A stretch of DNA of 64,000 bases. Source: CAWCDJ01 sp963836015 (GTDB lineage: Bacteria > Acidobacteriota > Terriglobia > Bryobacterales > Bryobacteraceae). Shown here in pieces: positions 34,206 through 45,020 of this stretch (position 1 is its first letter; the number at the start of each line of letters is the position of its first letter). Location: NCBI GenBank assembly GCA_963836015.1, contig CAWIIF010000002.1, forward strand, positions 124,001 to 188,000, written 5' to 3'. The position numbers and the translations under genes are program-made. Below the pieces are notes generated by a model that saw only the letters and a list, made by a program, of their open reading frames with translations, had not been told where the DNA came from and did no database searches.

Positions 34206-35219
34206 ATGAAGCGCGCGTCCATCAAGGACATTGCGCGACTGGCGGACGTGTCGCACTCCACGGTGTCGCGAGCGCTGCGCGGCAGCGGGCTGATCAGCGA
34301 GGAGACGGCGGGGCGCATCCGGCGGATCGCGCGGGAGGCCGGCTACACGCCCAGCGCGGCGGCACGCAGCCTGGTCACACGGCGCACCGATACGATCGGG
34401 GTGGTGGTCACAAACATCGCCGATCCGTTCGTCGCGGGGGTGGTGAGCGGCATCGAAGAGGTGGCCAGCGAGAAGGGGCACTCCGTTTTTCTCGCCAATT
34501 CGCACGCCGACCCGGAGCGCGAAGTCCGCGTGGTCCAATCCTTCGAGGAGCGGCGGGTGGACGGCATTATCGTCACGTCTTCGCGCGTGGGGGCGATGTA
34601 CGTGCCGCTGCTCTCGCGGATGCGGGTCCCCATCGTGCTGCTGAATAACCAGCACCCGAGCGAGTTCGTCCATTCCGTGATGATCGCCAACGCGGAGGCC
34701 GCAATCGAGGCCACCCGGCATCTCGTTGGACTCGGCCACCGGCGGATCGCCTACCTCGGCGACCGCAATGGACACCAGTCCGACACGGAGCGCTTCTCGG
34801 GATACCGCCGCGCCCTGGAGGAGGCGGGCCTGCCCTTCGAGCCGGAACTGGTAGTCCACGGCGACGGCAAGCCGGAAGGCGCCGGTCCGGCGATGGCGCG
34901 CCTGCTGGAACTCCCCAAGCGGCCGACGGCCGTCTTCTGTTATAACGACCTTTCCGCGCTGGGCGCGATGCGCGAGGTGTTCGCCCGCGGCCTGCGCATC
35001 CCGGAGGACCTTTCCATCGCGGGCTTCGACGATCTATATATCAGCCGCTATCTGAATCCGCCGCTCACCAGTGTGCGGCAGCCGATGCGGCAGATGGGGC
35101 GCATGGCCATGGAGACGCTGCTCGACCTGCTCTCCGGCGGGCGGCGCGAACACAACCTCAAGGTGCCGGGCGAACTGATCGTCAGGGAATCCACGGCGCC
35201 ACCCAAGGAGCAACTATGA
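34206..35219 (+). CDS. LacI-family transcriptional regulator of inositol genes
   Basis: 337 aa from ATG 34206; ATG 34173 would add 11 residues. The helix-turn-helix is at the very N-terminus: ASIKDIARLADVSHSTVSRA with the hinge helix SAAARSLVTRRTDTIGVVV. The periplasmic-binding-like ligand domain follows (TNIADPFVAGVVSGIEEVAS, VDGIIVTSSRVG, HRRIAYLGDRNG, FCYNDLSALGAMREV, PEDLSIAGFDDLYISRYLNP, LTSVRQPMRQMGRMA). It overlaps iolB by four bases (ATGA) and is likely an autoregulated repressor of the operon, with an inositol-pathway intermediate as inducer (inference). Confidence 0.88.
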   Translation: MKRASIKDIARLADVSHSTVSRALRGSGLISEETAGRIRRIAREAGYTPSAAARSLVTRRTDTIGVVVTNIADPFVAGVVSGIEEVASEKGHSVFLANSHADPEREVRVVQSFEERRVDGIIVTSSRVGAMYVPLLSRMRVPIVLLNNQHPSEFVHSVMIANAEAAIEATRHLVGLGHRRIAYLGDRNGHQSDTERFSGYRRALEEAGLPFEPELVVHGDGKPEGAGPAMARLLELPKRPTAVFCYNDLSALGAMREVFARGLRIPEDLSIAGFDDLYISRYLNPPLTSVRQPMRQMGRMAMETLLDLLSGGRREHNLKVPGELIVRESTAPPKEQL

Positions 35220-36028
35220 CCGACCTTCTGATTGACCCCAAGAGATTCACCGGCCGGATCGACGATTTCGGCTACGAGTACCTGTCGTTCGAAACCCGCG
35301 CACTGGCGCCGGGCGAGGAGTTCCGCGGCGAGACGGCGGGCCGCGAACTGGCCATCGTGGTGCTGGGGGGACGCTGCTCGGTAGAATCCTCGGCCGGCTC
35401 GTGGAAGAACATCGGCGGGCGCGCGAATGTGTTCGAAGGGCGGCCGTTCACGCTCTACCTTCCGGTGGCGACCTCCTTCCGCGTCACCGCCGAGAGCGAA
35501 TGCGATCTGGCCTTCTGCTATTGCCGCGCCGAGGAGCGCTTCCCGGCGAAGCTGGTGACGCCGGACGAGGTCCGCGTGGAGATTCGCGGCGGAGGCAACG
35601 CCACCCGCCAGATCCATCACATGCTGACGCCGGAGTTCCCCGCGCAGCGGCTGCTGGTGGTCGAGGTCTACACGCCCGCGGGCAACTGGTCGAGCTATCC
35701 GCCGCACAAACACGACGTGCACAATCCGCCCGGAGAGGTGGACCTGGAAGAGATTTACTACTATCGCATCGACCGGCCGGAGGGGTACGCGATCCAGCGG
35801 GTGTACACCGCCGACCGCCGCCTCGACGCCACGCTCACCGTACGCGACGGGGAGCTGGTGCTGATTCCGGAAGGCTACCATCCGGTGGTGGCGGCGCACG
35901 GCTACAACGTTTATTACCTGAACGCGCTGGCCGGCTCGGCGCGTTCGATGGCGGCCTCGGACGATCCGGACTATGCCTGGGTGCGGGGCACCTGGCACGA
36001 CCAGGATCCGCGGGTGCCGTTGTTCTAA
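35216..36028 (+). CDS. iolB: 5-deoxy-glucuronate isomerase
   Basis: 270 aa, full length. Bicupin pattern of IolB: GEEFRGETAGRELAIVVLGG in the first cupin, then GNWSSYPPHKHDVHNPPGEV with the metal-binding HKHD cluster, EEIYYYRIDRPEGYAIQRVY, and LVLIPEGYHPVVAAHGYNVY with a further His. It converts 5-deoxy-glucuronate to 2-deoxy-5-keto-gluconate (DKG). Its ATG overlaps the lacI stop. Confidence 0.92.
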   Translation: MTDLLIDPKRFTGRIDDFGYEYLSFETRALAPGEEFRGETAGRELAIVVLGGRCSVESSAGSWKNIGGRANVFEGRPFTLYLPVATSFRVTAESECDLAFCYCRAEERFPAKLVTPDEVRVEIRGGGNATRQIHHMLTPEFPAQRLLVVEVYTPAGNWSSYPPHKHDVHNPPGEVDLEEIYYYRIDRPEGYAIQRVYTADRRLDATLTVRDGELVLIPEGYHPVVAAHGYNVYYLNALAGSARSMAASDDPDYAWVRGTWHDQDPRVPLF

Positions 36029-36041
36029 GGAGACTCTTTCG

Positions 36042-36995
36042 ATGGACATCATCATACTGGGCAGGATCGGCTACGATTTTTACTCGGAGGAGCCGCATGT
36101 GCCGCTGCCGCAGGTGCGCCGCTTTTCCCGCTACCTGGGCGGCTCGAGCGCCAATATGGCGGTGGGGCTGGCGCGGCTGGGCGCACGGGCGGGCATCATC
36201 GGCTGCCTGGGCAACGACGCCCTGAGCCGCTTCCTGCTCGAGTTTCTCAACCAGGAAAAGGTGGACACCAGCCACGTGCAGGTTGCACCGGGATACCTGC
36301 CGTCGCTCTCCATCACGGAAGTTTCGCCGCCGGACAGCTTCCCGCAGGTGTTCTACCGCAAGGACCCGGCGGACACGCGCCTCGACGCCGGCGCGGCCGA
36401 TCTGGACTACGTTGCCGGCGGCCGGATGTTCGTCACCAACGGCACCTCGCTGTGCGCTTCGCCGTCGCGCGAATCCACGTACCGCGCTTTGGAGCGGGCG
36501 AAGGAGGCGGGCTGCCGCGTAGTGCTCGATGTCGATTACCGCGCCATGTCGTGGAGAAATCCCGAAGAGGCCGGACTGGCGGTGCGGCTGGCGCTGCCGT
36601 TCGTCGATATCCTGATCGGCAACCAACTGGAGCTGACGCTGGTGGCCGGGGTGAGCGATCTCGATGGCGCCACAGCAAAGCTGCGCCGCCGCGTGCCGGT
36701 GCTCGTCTCGAAGTTGGGTGAGCAGGGGACCCGCGTGTGGACCGGCGACGATTCGGTATTCCTGCCGCCCTACACCGTGGACGTCGTATCGACCATCGGC
36801 GCGGGAGACGGGTTTGCCTCCGGCTTCCTCTACGCGCTCACCCGCGACAAGCCGCTGGCTGAATGCCTGCATTACGGCAACGCCGCGGCCGCCATCGTGG
36901 TAAGCCGCTTGAGCTGCTCGGAAGCCATGCCGACGCTGGCCGAGGTGGAAGCGATGATTCAGCGGAGCCGCGCACAGGCAGTGCCCTCGCGATAG
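36042..36995 (+). CDS. iolC: 5-dehydro-2-deoxygluconokinase
   Basis: 317 aa; ATG 36042 with AAGGAGA upstream. PfkB-family kinase: DIIILGRIGYDFYSEEPHVP, RYLGGSSANMAVGLARLGAR, the middle VLDVDYRAMSWRN typical of IolC, and the anion-hole/catalytic motif TIGAGDGFASGFLYALT with the catalytic Asp. It phosphorylates DKG to DKGP. It lacks the C-terminal DUF2090 aldolase extension found in some IolC proteins, and the next gene may supply that step. Confidence 0.93.
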   Translation: MDIIILGRIGYDFYSEEPHVPLPQVRRFSRYLGGSSANMAVGLARLGARAGIIGCLGNDALSRFLLEFLNQEKVDTSHVQVAPGYLPSLSITEVSPPDSFPQVFYRKDPADTRLDAGAADLDYVAGGRMFVTNGTSLCASPSRESTYRALERAKEAGCRVVLDVDYRAMSWRNPEEAGLAVRLALPFVDILIGNQLELTLVAGVSDLDGATAKLRRRVPVLVSKLGEQGTRVWTGDDSVFLPPYTVDVVSTIGAGDGFASGFLYALTRDKPLAECLHYGNAAAAIVVSRLSCSEAMPTLAEVEAMIQRSRAQAVPSR

Positions 36996-37003
36996 GAACC
37001 GGT

Positions 37004-38014
37004 ATGTTTTCCGCCCCCCAGTTCCTGCCCACCGCGGTCTTCGAGAAGCTGACCGACCTGCGCGTACACGATCCCGAACACGCCTGGCGCTCCGCGCGCT
37101 CACGCTTGCGCCGCGACCGGCTGGCGCCCAACGGAAAGCTGAACATCCTGGCGGCGGACCACCCTGCGCGCCGCGTCACCAGGGTCGGCGAGGACGCCCT
37201 GGCGATGTGCGACCGCCACGACTACCTGGCCCGTATCCTCCGGGTGCTCGCCTCCGGCCGTGTGGACGGCGTCATGGCGACCATGGACATCCTGGAAGAC
37301 CTGCTGACGATCGACGGCCTGCTGCGGGACGCCGGCGGCGAGCCGTTTTTGGACGGCAAGCTGGCCATCCCCAGCCTCAACCGCGGCGGCCTCGCCGGCT
37401 CCGCATGGGAACTCGACGATCCGGTCACCGGACCCTCGCCGGCCAGTTGCCAGGAGTGGAAATTCGACGGCGTCAAGCTGCTGTTGCGTGTGGACGACAG
37501 CGAGCCCGCATCGCTGCGGACGCTGACGGCCTGCGTGCACGCCATTTCGGAAGCGTCGGCGCGCGCTCTGCCTATCTTTTTGGAGCCGCTCCCGGTCACC
37601 CGGACCGAGAAGGGGTATACGGTCGTCAAGACCGCCAAGGCGCTGGCCCGCCTTGCCGGAGTGGCCTCCGCGCTCGGCGACAGCAGCCGCTACCTGTGGC
37701 TGAAGCTTCCCTATTGCGAGGGCTACCGTGTGGTGGCGCGCTCCACCACGCTGCCGATTCTGCTGCTGGGCGGCGAATCGGCGGGAGACCCGACGCCCTT
37801 CCTGGGCCAGCTCCGCGCGGCCCTGGCGGCCGGCAGCAATGTGCGCGGCGCGCTGGTGGGAAGAAACGTACTATATCCGGGGGCTGAAGATCCGCTGGCG
37901 GTGGCCGATGCGGCCGGCGGCATGATCCACGACGCCTGGACCGTGGAAGAGGCAATGCATTCTTGCGAAGCGAATCGGGGGCGCGATATGGACCGGATCG
38001 CGCGCCACTTCTGA
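37004..38014 (+). CDS. (beta/alpha)8-barrel protein, candidate DKGP aldolase of the inositol pathway
   Basis: 336 aa; ATG 37004 with AGGAA six bases upstream. It is not a class II (FbaA/IolJ) aldolase: no HxDH zinc pattern is seen. It resembles the Cgl0158-type barrel proteins known from actinobacterial inositol clusters: LNILAADHPARRVTRVGEDA, DGVMATMDILEDLLTIDGLL, SLNRGGLAGSAWELDD, WKFDGVKLLLRVDDSEPASL, LPIFLEPLPVTRTEKGY, RYLWLKLPYCEGYRVVARST and GALVGRNVLYPG. The Lys in WLKLPY is a good Schiff-base candidate. Every other inositol step is encoded around it and no other aldolase is, so cleavage of DKGP to DHAP and malonate semialdehyde is inferred. Confidence 0.65.
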   Translation: MFSAPQFLPTAVFEKLTDLRVHDPEHAWRSARSRLRRDRLAPNGKLNILAADHPARRVTRVGEDALAMCDRHDYLARILRVLASGRVDGVMATMDILEDLLTIDGLLRDAGGEPFLDGKLAIPSLNRGGLAGSAWELDDPVTGPSPASCQEWKFDGVKLLLRVDDSEPASLRTLTACVHAISEASARALPIFLEPLPVTRTEKGYTVVKTAKALARLAGVASALGDSSRYLWLKLPYCEGYRVVARSTTLPILLLGGESAGDPTPFLGQLRAALAAGSNVRGALVGRNVLYPGAEDPLAVADAAGGMIHDAWTVEEAMHSCEANRGRDMDRIARHF

Positions 38015-38039
38015 TGCGCGGAAACGAAGGAGGAGATCG

Positions 38040-39919
<1,880 letters not shown>

Positions 39920-39920
<1 letters not shown>

Positions 39921-41398
39921 TGACGACGGTCGCGGAAGTACGGCATTTCATTGGCGGAGAGTGGCGGCGGCCCTCCTCGGAGGCTGGCGCGGAGGTGCGG
40001 AATCCGGCGAGTGCCGAGGTGTTCGGCCGCAGCCCCGTGGGCTCGGCGGCGGAAGTGGGCGCGGCGGTGGATGCGGCGGCAGCGGCGTATCCCGGCTGGA
40101 GCGACACGCCGCCTCCCGACCGCATCCAATTCCTGTTCCGGTTGAAGCAACTGCTGGAGACGCATTTCGAAGAGATCGCCCGGATCATCACCACCGAGAA
40201 CGGCAAAACGCTGGGCGAGGCTCGGGGTGAGCTGCGGCGCGGCGTGGAGAACGTGGAAGTCGCCTGCGGGATCCCGACCCTGATGCAGGGCTACAACCTG
40301 GAGGACGTAGCCCGGGGCATCGACGAGTTGATGTTCCGCCAGCCGCTCGGCGTGGTGGCGGCCATCACGCCGTTCAACTTCCCGGCGATGATTCCCCTGT
40401 GGTTCCTGCCGTACGCCGTGGCCTGCGGCAACACGTTCATTCTCAAACCATCCGAGCGCGTTCCGTTGAGCATGCAGCGGGTCATGGAGCTGATCGACGA
40501 AGCGGGCTTTCCCAAAGGCGTCGTGAACCTGGTGCACGGGGGCAAAGCCGCGGTGGACGCCCTGCTGGACCATCCGGCCGTGCAGGCCGTCAGCTTCGTC
40601 GGGTCCACGCCGGTGGCGCGGTATATTTACGCGCGGGCCGCGGAAACCGGCAAGCGCGTGCAATGCCAGGGCGGCGCGAAGAATCACGTGGTGGTGCTTC
40701 CCGACGCCGATCCCGAAAGCACCGCCAAGATCGTCGCCGACAGCGCTTACGGCTGCGCGGGTCAGCGCTGCCTGGCGGTCTCCGTCGCGGTGACGGTCGG
40801 AGAGGCGCGCGACTGGTTCCCCAAAATGATCCGCGAGACGGCCGGGTCGCTCAAGGTCGGATACGGGCTCGAGGACGGCGTCCAGATGGGGCCCGTGATC
40901 ACGGCGGAGAGCCGGCAGCGGATCGAGGGGCTGATCGCCAAGGGCGTGGCCGCGGGGGCGGAGGCGGCGATCGACGGCCGCGGCGTCCAGGTCTCGGGCT
41001 TCGAGAAGGGCAGCTTCGTGGGGCCCACGGTGCTCGACGGAGTGCCGGCCGCGAGCGGACTGGCCGAGACGGAGATCTTCGGCCCGGTGCTGAGCGTGAT
41101 TCACGCCAGGGACATCGACGAAGCCGTGGAGGTGATCGCGCGCAACAGCTACGGCAATGCGTCGTCGATCTTCACCTCGAGCGGAGCGGCGGCGCGCAAG
41201 TTCCGCCACCAGGTGCCCACCGGCAATGTGGGGGTGAACATCGGGGTGGCCGCGCCGATGGCGTACTTCCCGTTCAGCGGCTGGAAAGGCAGCTTCTTCG
41301 GCGTACTGCACGCGCAAGGCCGCGATGCGGTGGAGTTTTATACGGATAAGAAGGTAGTGATCGAGCGCTGGCCGAAGGAATGGAGCCGGCGCTTTTAG
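39920..41398 (+). CDS. iolA: methylmalonate/malonate-semialdehyde dehydrogenase (acylating)
   Basis: 492 aa from ATG 39920, which overlaps the iolD stop (TGATG). Aldehyde dehydrogenase of the MmsA/IolA type: FIGGEWRRPSSEAGAEVRNP, QPLGVVAAITPFNFPAMIPL, NTFILKPSERVPLSM, SFVGSTPVARYIYARA, QGGAKNHVVVLPDA, the catalytic Cys in YGCAGQRCLAVSVAV, and PFSGWKGSFFGVLHAQG near the end. It oxidises malonate semialdehyde with CoA to acetyl-CoA and CO2, the last inositol step. Confidence 0.94.
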
Positions 41399-41402
41399 AG
41401 GG

Positions 41403-41477
41403 TTCAGTGGGGCAGGCCTCCCGGCCTGCCCTCATGAAATTGTGCGATGGGCAGGCCGGGAGGCCTGCCCCACTGAA
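41403..41477. repeat. perfect 29-bp inverted repeat made of two facing hairpins
   Basis: Arms 41403-41431 and 41449-41477 are exact inverted copies, separated by 17 bp. Each arm itself folds: GGGCAGGCC pairs with GGCCTGCCC around TCCC. It lies between iolA and iolEG. The right arm ends where the iolEG ribosome binding site (AAAGGA) begins. Structure is like REP/BIME elements; a related element is at 46425-46487. Confidence 0.8.
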
Positions 41478-41488
41478 AAGGACACCTG

Positions 41489-43471
41489 ATGGCAATCCTC
41501 CGTGTTGGTAACGCCCCCTGCTCCTGGGGCACTCTCGAGTTCGAGGGAGCCAAGGGCGAGCAGATCGGCTACGCCCGGATGTTGGACGAACTGGCCGCTA
41601 CCGGTTACACCGGCACCGAACTGGGCGACTGGGGCTACATGCCGACCGACCCTTCGGCGCTCGGGCGCGAGTTGCAGTCGCGCGGACTGGCGATGCTGGG
41701 CGCGTTCGTGCCGGTGGCCTTGAAAGACCCTGCGGCTCATCAGCCCGGCGTCGAGAATGCGCTGCGCGTCGCGCGGCTGCTCGCGGCGGTAGCCACCGAC
41801 CCCAAGCCGTATCTCGTGCTGGCGGACAACAACGGCTCGGTGGAAGAGCGTACCCGCAATGCCGGCCGGATCACCCCTGCGATGGGGCTCACTCCCGCCC
41901 AGTGGCAGGTGTTCGCCGATGGCGCCAACCTGGTGGCCCGAACGGTGCTCCGCGAAACCGGACTGCGCACTGTCTTTCACCACCATTGCGCAGGCTACGT
42001 GGAGACGCCGGACGAGATCGCGAAGTTCCTCGACGCCACCGATCCGGAAGCCATCGGCCTGGTGTTCGATACCGGCCACTACTGCTACGGCTCGGGCGGC
42101 GGCGATGTGCTCGCGGGGCTCCAGCGATTTCGCGACCGCATCTGGTACATCCACTTCAAGGACTGCCAGCCCGATGTTGCGGCGCAGGCGCGGGCCCAAG
42201 GGTGGGACTACTTCGAAGCCCTGCGCCACGGAGTTTTCTGCGAGCTCGGCAAGGGATGCGTGGACTTTCCAGCGGTACTGCGCTGGATGCGCGACACCGG
42301 CTACGCGGGCTACACGCTGGTGGAACAGGACGTCCTGCCGGGCATGGGAACGCCGGAGGCGAGCGCGAGGCGCAATCGGGAATTCCTGCGCTCGATTGAG
42401 TCCAACTACTCGGCGGCGAAGGTCGGGAGATCGGCTTCAGCCCGCCGGGTCCGCGTGGGAATCATCGGCGCCGGGCGGATCGGCAAGGTGCACGCCGCGA
42501 CGCTGGCGCATCGCCTGCCGGAGGCGGTCCCGGTGGCGATTGCGGATATGAACCGGGAGGCGGCCCAGTCTTTGGCCGAGGTCTGCGGCATTGAACGCGT
42601 GGTGGAGAGCGCCGGAGAGATCTTCGCCGCGCCGGACATCGATGCGGTGCTGATCTGCTCCTCCACCGATACGCACGCCGCCCTGGTGGAGCAGGCGGCC
42701 CATGCCGGGAAGCACATCTTTTGCGAGAAGCCGATCGACCACAGCCTGGAGAAGATCGACCGGGCATTGGAGGCGGTGAAGAAGGCCGGCGTCAAAATGC
42801 AGGTGGGCTTCAACCGGCGCTTCGACGCCAACTTCGCGCGGGTCCGACGGGCCGTCGAATCCGGCGAGATCGGCACCCCGCACTTGATGCACATCGTCAG
42901 CCGCGATCCGGCGCCGCCGCCGCTCGCGTACATCGGGGCCTCGGGGGGCATGTTCCTCGACATGACCATCCACGATTTCGACATGGCGCGCTTCCTGATC
43001 GGCGATGAAGTGGAGGAGATCTACACGACCGCCGCGGTGATGGTGGATCCCGAGATCGGACGGGCCGGCGATGTGGACACGGCCGTGATCGTGCTGCGAT
43101 TCCGCAACGGCGTGATCGGGACCATCGACAACAGCCGGAAGGCGGTGTACGGGTACGACCAGCGGGTGGAGATTCTGGGCAGCGGCGGGTCGATCGCCAC
43201 ATCCAACTGCTATCCGAACGAGGCGGTGGTCAGCACCGCTTCGTCGGTGCGCAGGGATCTTCCGCTGAACTTCTTCATGGAGCGCTACGCCGAGAGTTTC
43301 GCCAACGAAATGCGGGCCTTCATCGAGGCGGTGCGCGACGATAAGCCGACCCCGGTCAACGGCGCGGATGGCCGCGTTCCGGTCGTGATGGCGCTGGCGG
43401 CGCGCAAATCGTACCAGGAACATCGCCCGGTGCGGCTCGAAGAGATCGGCGCGGCGCTGGCGCGCGTGTAA
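41489..43471 (+). CDS. iolEG: IolE-IolG fusion: inosose dehydratase + myo-inositol 2-dehydrogenase
   Basis: 660 aa in one uninterrupted frame. Residues 1-308 are IolE, a xylose-isomerase-like barrel: GNAPCSWGTLEFEG, YTGTELGDWGYMPTDP, VFHHHCAGYVETPDEI, LVFDTGHYCYGSGG, WYIHFKDCQPDV, with metal ligands plausibly Glu, Asp and His in these motifs. A short linker (SAAKVGRSASARR) follows. From 321 it is IolG of the Gfo/Idh/MocA family: VRVGIIGAGRIGKVHAATLA (NAD site), HIFCEKPIDHS with catalytic Lys, GGMFLDMTIHDFDMARFLIG with the Asp and His. It should oxidise myo-inositol to scyllo-inosose and dehydrate that product, steps 1 and 2 in one polypeptide. ATG has AAAGGA seven bases upstream. Confidence 0.92.
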   Translation: MAILRVGNAPCSWGTLEFEGAKGEQIGYARMLDELAATGYTGTELGDWGYMPTDPSALGRELQSRGLAMLGAFVPVALKDPAAHQPGVENALRVARLLAAVATDPKPYLVLADNNGSVEERTRNAGRITPAMGLTPAQWQVFADGANLVARTVLRETGLRTVFHHHCAGYVETPDEIAKFLDATDPEAIGLVFDTGHYCYGSGGGDVLAGLQRFRDRIWYIHFKDCQPDVAAQARAQGWDYFEALRHGVFCELGKGCVDFPAVLRWMRDTGYAGYTLVEQDVLPGMGTPEASARRNREFLRSIESNYSAAKVGRSASARRVRVGIIGAGRIGKVHAATLAHRLPEAVPVAIADMNREAAQSLAEVCGIERVVESAGEIFAAPDIDAVLICSSTDTHAALVEQAAHAGKHIFCEKPIDHSLEKIDRALEAVKKAGVKMQVGFNRRFDANFARVRRAVESGEIGTPHLMHIVSRDPAPPPLAYIGASGGMFLDMTIHDFDMARFLIGDEVEEIYTTAAVMVDPEIGRAGDVDTAVIVLRFRNGVIGTIDNSRKAVYGYDQRVEILGSGGSIATSNCYPNEAVVSTASSVRRDLPLNFFMERYAESFANEMRAFIEAVRDDKPTPVNGADGRVPVVMALAARKSYQEHRPVRLEEIGAALARV

Positions 43472-43510
43472 GTCGCTTGTATTTGGGTAATAAGATCCGT
43501 AATAATGGTT

Positions 43511-43533
43511 CGGCCCTTGTTTCGATAGGGCCG
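43511..43533 (+). terminator. possible terminator after the inositol operon
   Basis: CGGCCCT and AGGGCCG pair around a 9-base loop. Only a weak T-tract follows (GGGTTAACTTTGG). Its place after the last iol gene supports transcription ending here. Confidence 0.4.
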
Positions 43534-43541
43534 GGTTAACT

Positions 43542-45020
43542 TTGGTTATCGCAAGTTACGATGTCCGGCCGAGGCCTCGGCGCAGCTCGCATTGGGTTTG
43601 TTCCATCATTTTGTTAGCGGCGGCATGCGCGAATGCGCAGACGCCATCGGTCGCGGCGGCGTGCGCTCTCTCCGGGCAATCGCCGGATGGGCCGTTCGAT
43701 CCGAGGCTGGTGGAGTTCGTCTCCCACCCCAAACCCTTCTCCTTGTTCCCCGGGGAGAAGCCTCTCGCGATTTCGTTTGAGGTCATCGCCAGGGTGGTCA
43801 GCGTGCGTCCCCTGGCCTTCGAGATTCTCGACAGCAACGAAGATCAATGGGGCGGCGTGGGTGCGTGTGGGATCGTGCGCATCTACTCGGTGGATGCCCG
43901 CCTGCGCGACGTGCTGCCGCAGTTACGTTTCGGCGACCTGGTCAAGGCCCGGCTGGCATGCGCCGAGGGCGGCATCATGCAGACGATCCTCACCGAGGTG
44001 AAGGAGATTCCCGGCGAGCCGGCATACTTTCACGACCGTCCCAAGAGCGCCGATTGTTCCAGTCGGATCGGCGTGCTGGCCGCCTATCGGAAACGCAACC
44101 TCGAAGTGCTGACCGTCTACCGGGACGGATCGGTCCGCTACCGCGACGGTTATGGCAATACGGCCGAGCGGCTGCGGCTAGGACCGGACGACCTCGCCGG
44201 TCTCATGCGGCAGTTCCGGGATGCCGGGTTCAATGGCCTGGGGAGTACGCTGCCGCCGATCGACGAGACTCAGGGCCGAACGTCGATCACGCTGATCTGC
44301 GGCCGTCATCAAAGGGTTCTGGTCTCAGGGCGGGAAGTAATGCTCGAGCCGGTGCTGAACGCCTTCGAGACAATCAAGACTAAGGCGCTATTGAATAGTC
44401 ACTACGTGCTGAGCTATCAGGAGAAGCGCGAGATTACCTTGCTCGACTGGCCGTTTCCGCAAGTGCCGGCCGGCCAGTTGGAGACGCTGAAACGTGCGGC
44501 CCAAACCAACCCTACAGCGCACGGACCGTTCGACGTAATCCACCGGGACGTGCCGTCCGAGTTTCTTGCCAGGCTCCCCGGAACCAGTGCGGTCACAATA
44601 CCGGGCGACGATCCCAACCGCTACGTGTATGTGCGGGAGGGCTTGAAGACTTACCGCGTGATCAGGACGTGTATCGCCGGGAATCCCCAGTGCAAGACAT
44701 TCGAAGGCCTGATGGTGCAGGAGGTGGCGGACGCCGGGACGTTTCTGGCCATCACTCCCGCGTACGTCGTAGCTGACGATCAGTTCTCTTCGTCCCGGCT
44801 GACCGGCATGATTTACGGCATGCTCTGGCCGCCGGGCACGGGAATTGCACTCGGCGAAGTCCCCGCGAACGGACGGCCGATTAGCAATGCGGAATACGCG
44901 GAACACCAGCCCTTGTTTCGTGAACTGTTTATCGCGGGACCCACAGGACTCGGTCTGATCGAGGGGCGCTACTTCTACCAAGGCGTGCGGATCGCGCTCG
45001 ATGAGCGGGGCGGGCAGTGA
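43542..45020 (+). CDS. exported protein of unknown function, paralog 1
   Basis: About 492 aa from a TTG start that is uncertain but needed for the signal peptide (RRSSHWVCSIILLAAACANAQ). I recognise no family. Features shared with the next gene: CALSGQSPDGPFDPRLVEFV, SVDARLRDVLPQLRFGDLVK, VYRDGSVRYRD, LSYQEKREITLLDWPFPQVP, and EGRYFYQGVRIALDER near the end. Its last bases overlap the start of the next gene (GTGA). Likely periplasmic or secreted. The two arose by tandem duplication. Confidence 0.65.
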   Translation: MVIASYDVRPRPRRSSHWVCSIILLAAACANAQTPSVAAACALSGQSPDGPFDPRLVEFVSHPKPFSLFPGEKPLAISFEVIARVVSVRPLAFEILDSNEDQWGGVGACGIVRIYSVDARLRDVLPQLRFGDLVKARLACAEGGIMQTILTEVKEIPGEPAYFHDRPKSADCSSRIGVLAAYRKRNLEVLTVYRDGSVRYRDGYGNTAERLRLGPDDLAGLMRQFRDAGFNGLGSTLPPIDETQGRTSITLICGRHQRVLVSGREVMLEPVLNAFETIKTKALLNSHYVLSYQEKREITLLDWPFPQVPAGQLETLKRAAQTNPTAHGPFDVIHRDVPSEFLARLPGTSAVTIPGDDPNRYVYVREGLKTYRVIRTCIAGNPQCKTFEGLMVQEVADAGTFLAITPAYVVADDQFSSSRLTGMIYGMLWPPGTGIALGEVPANGRPISNAEYAEHQPLFRELFIAGPTGLGLIEGRYFYQGVRIALDERGGQ

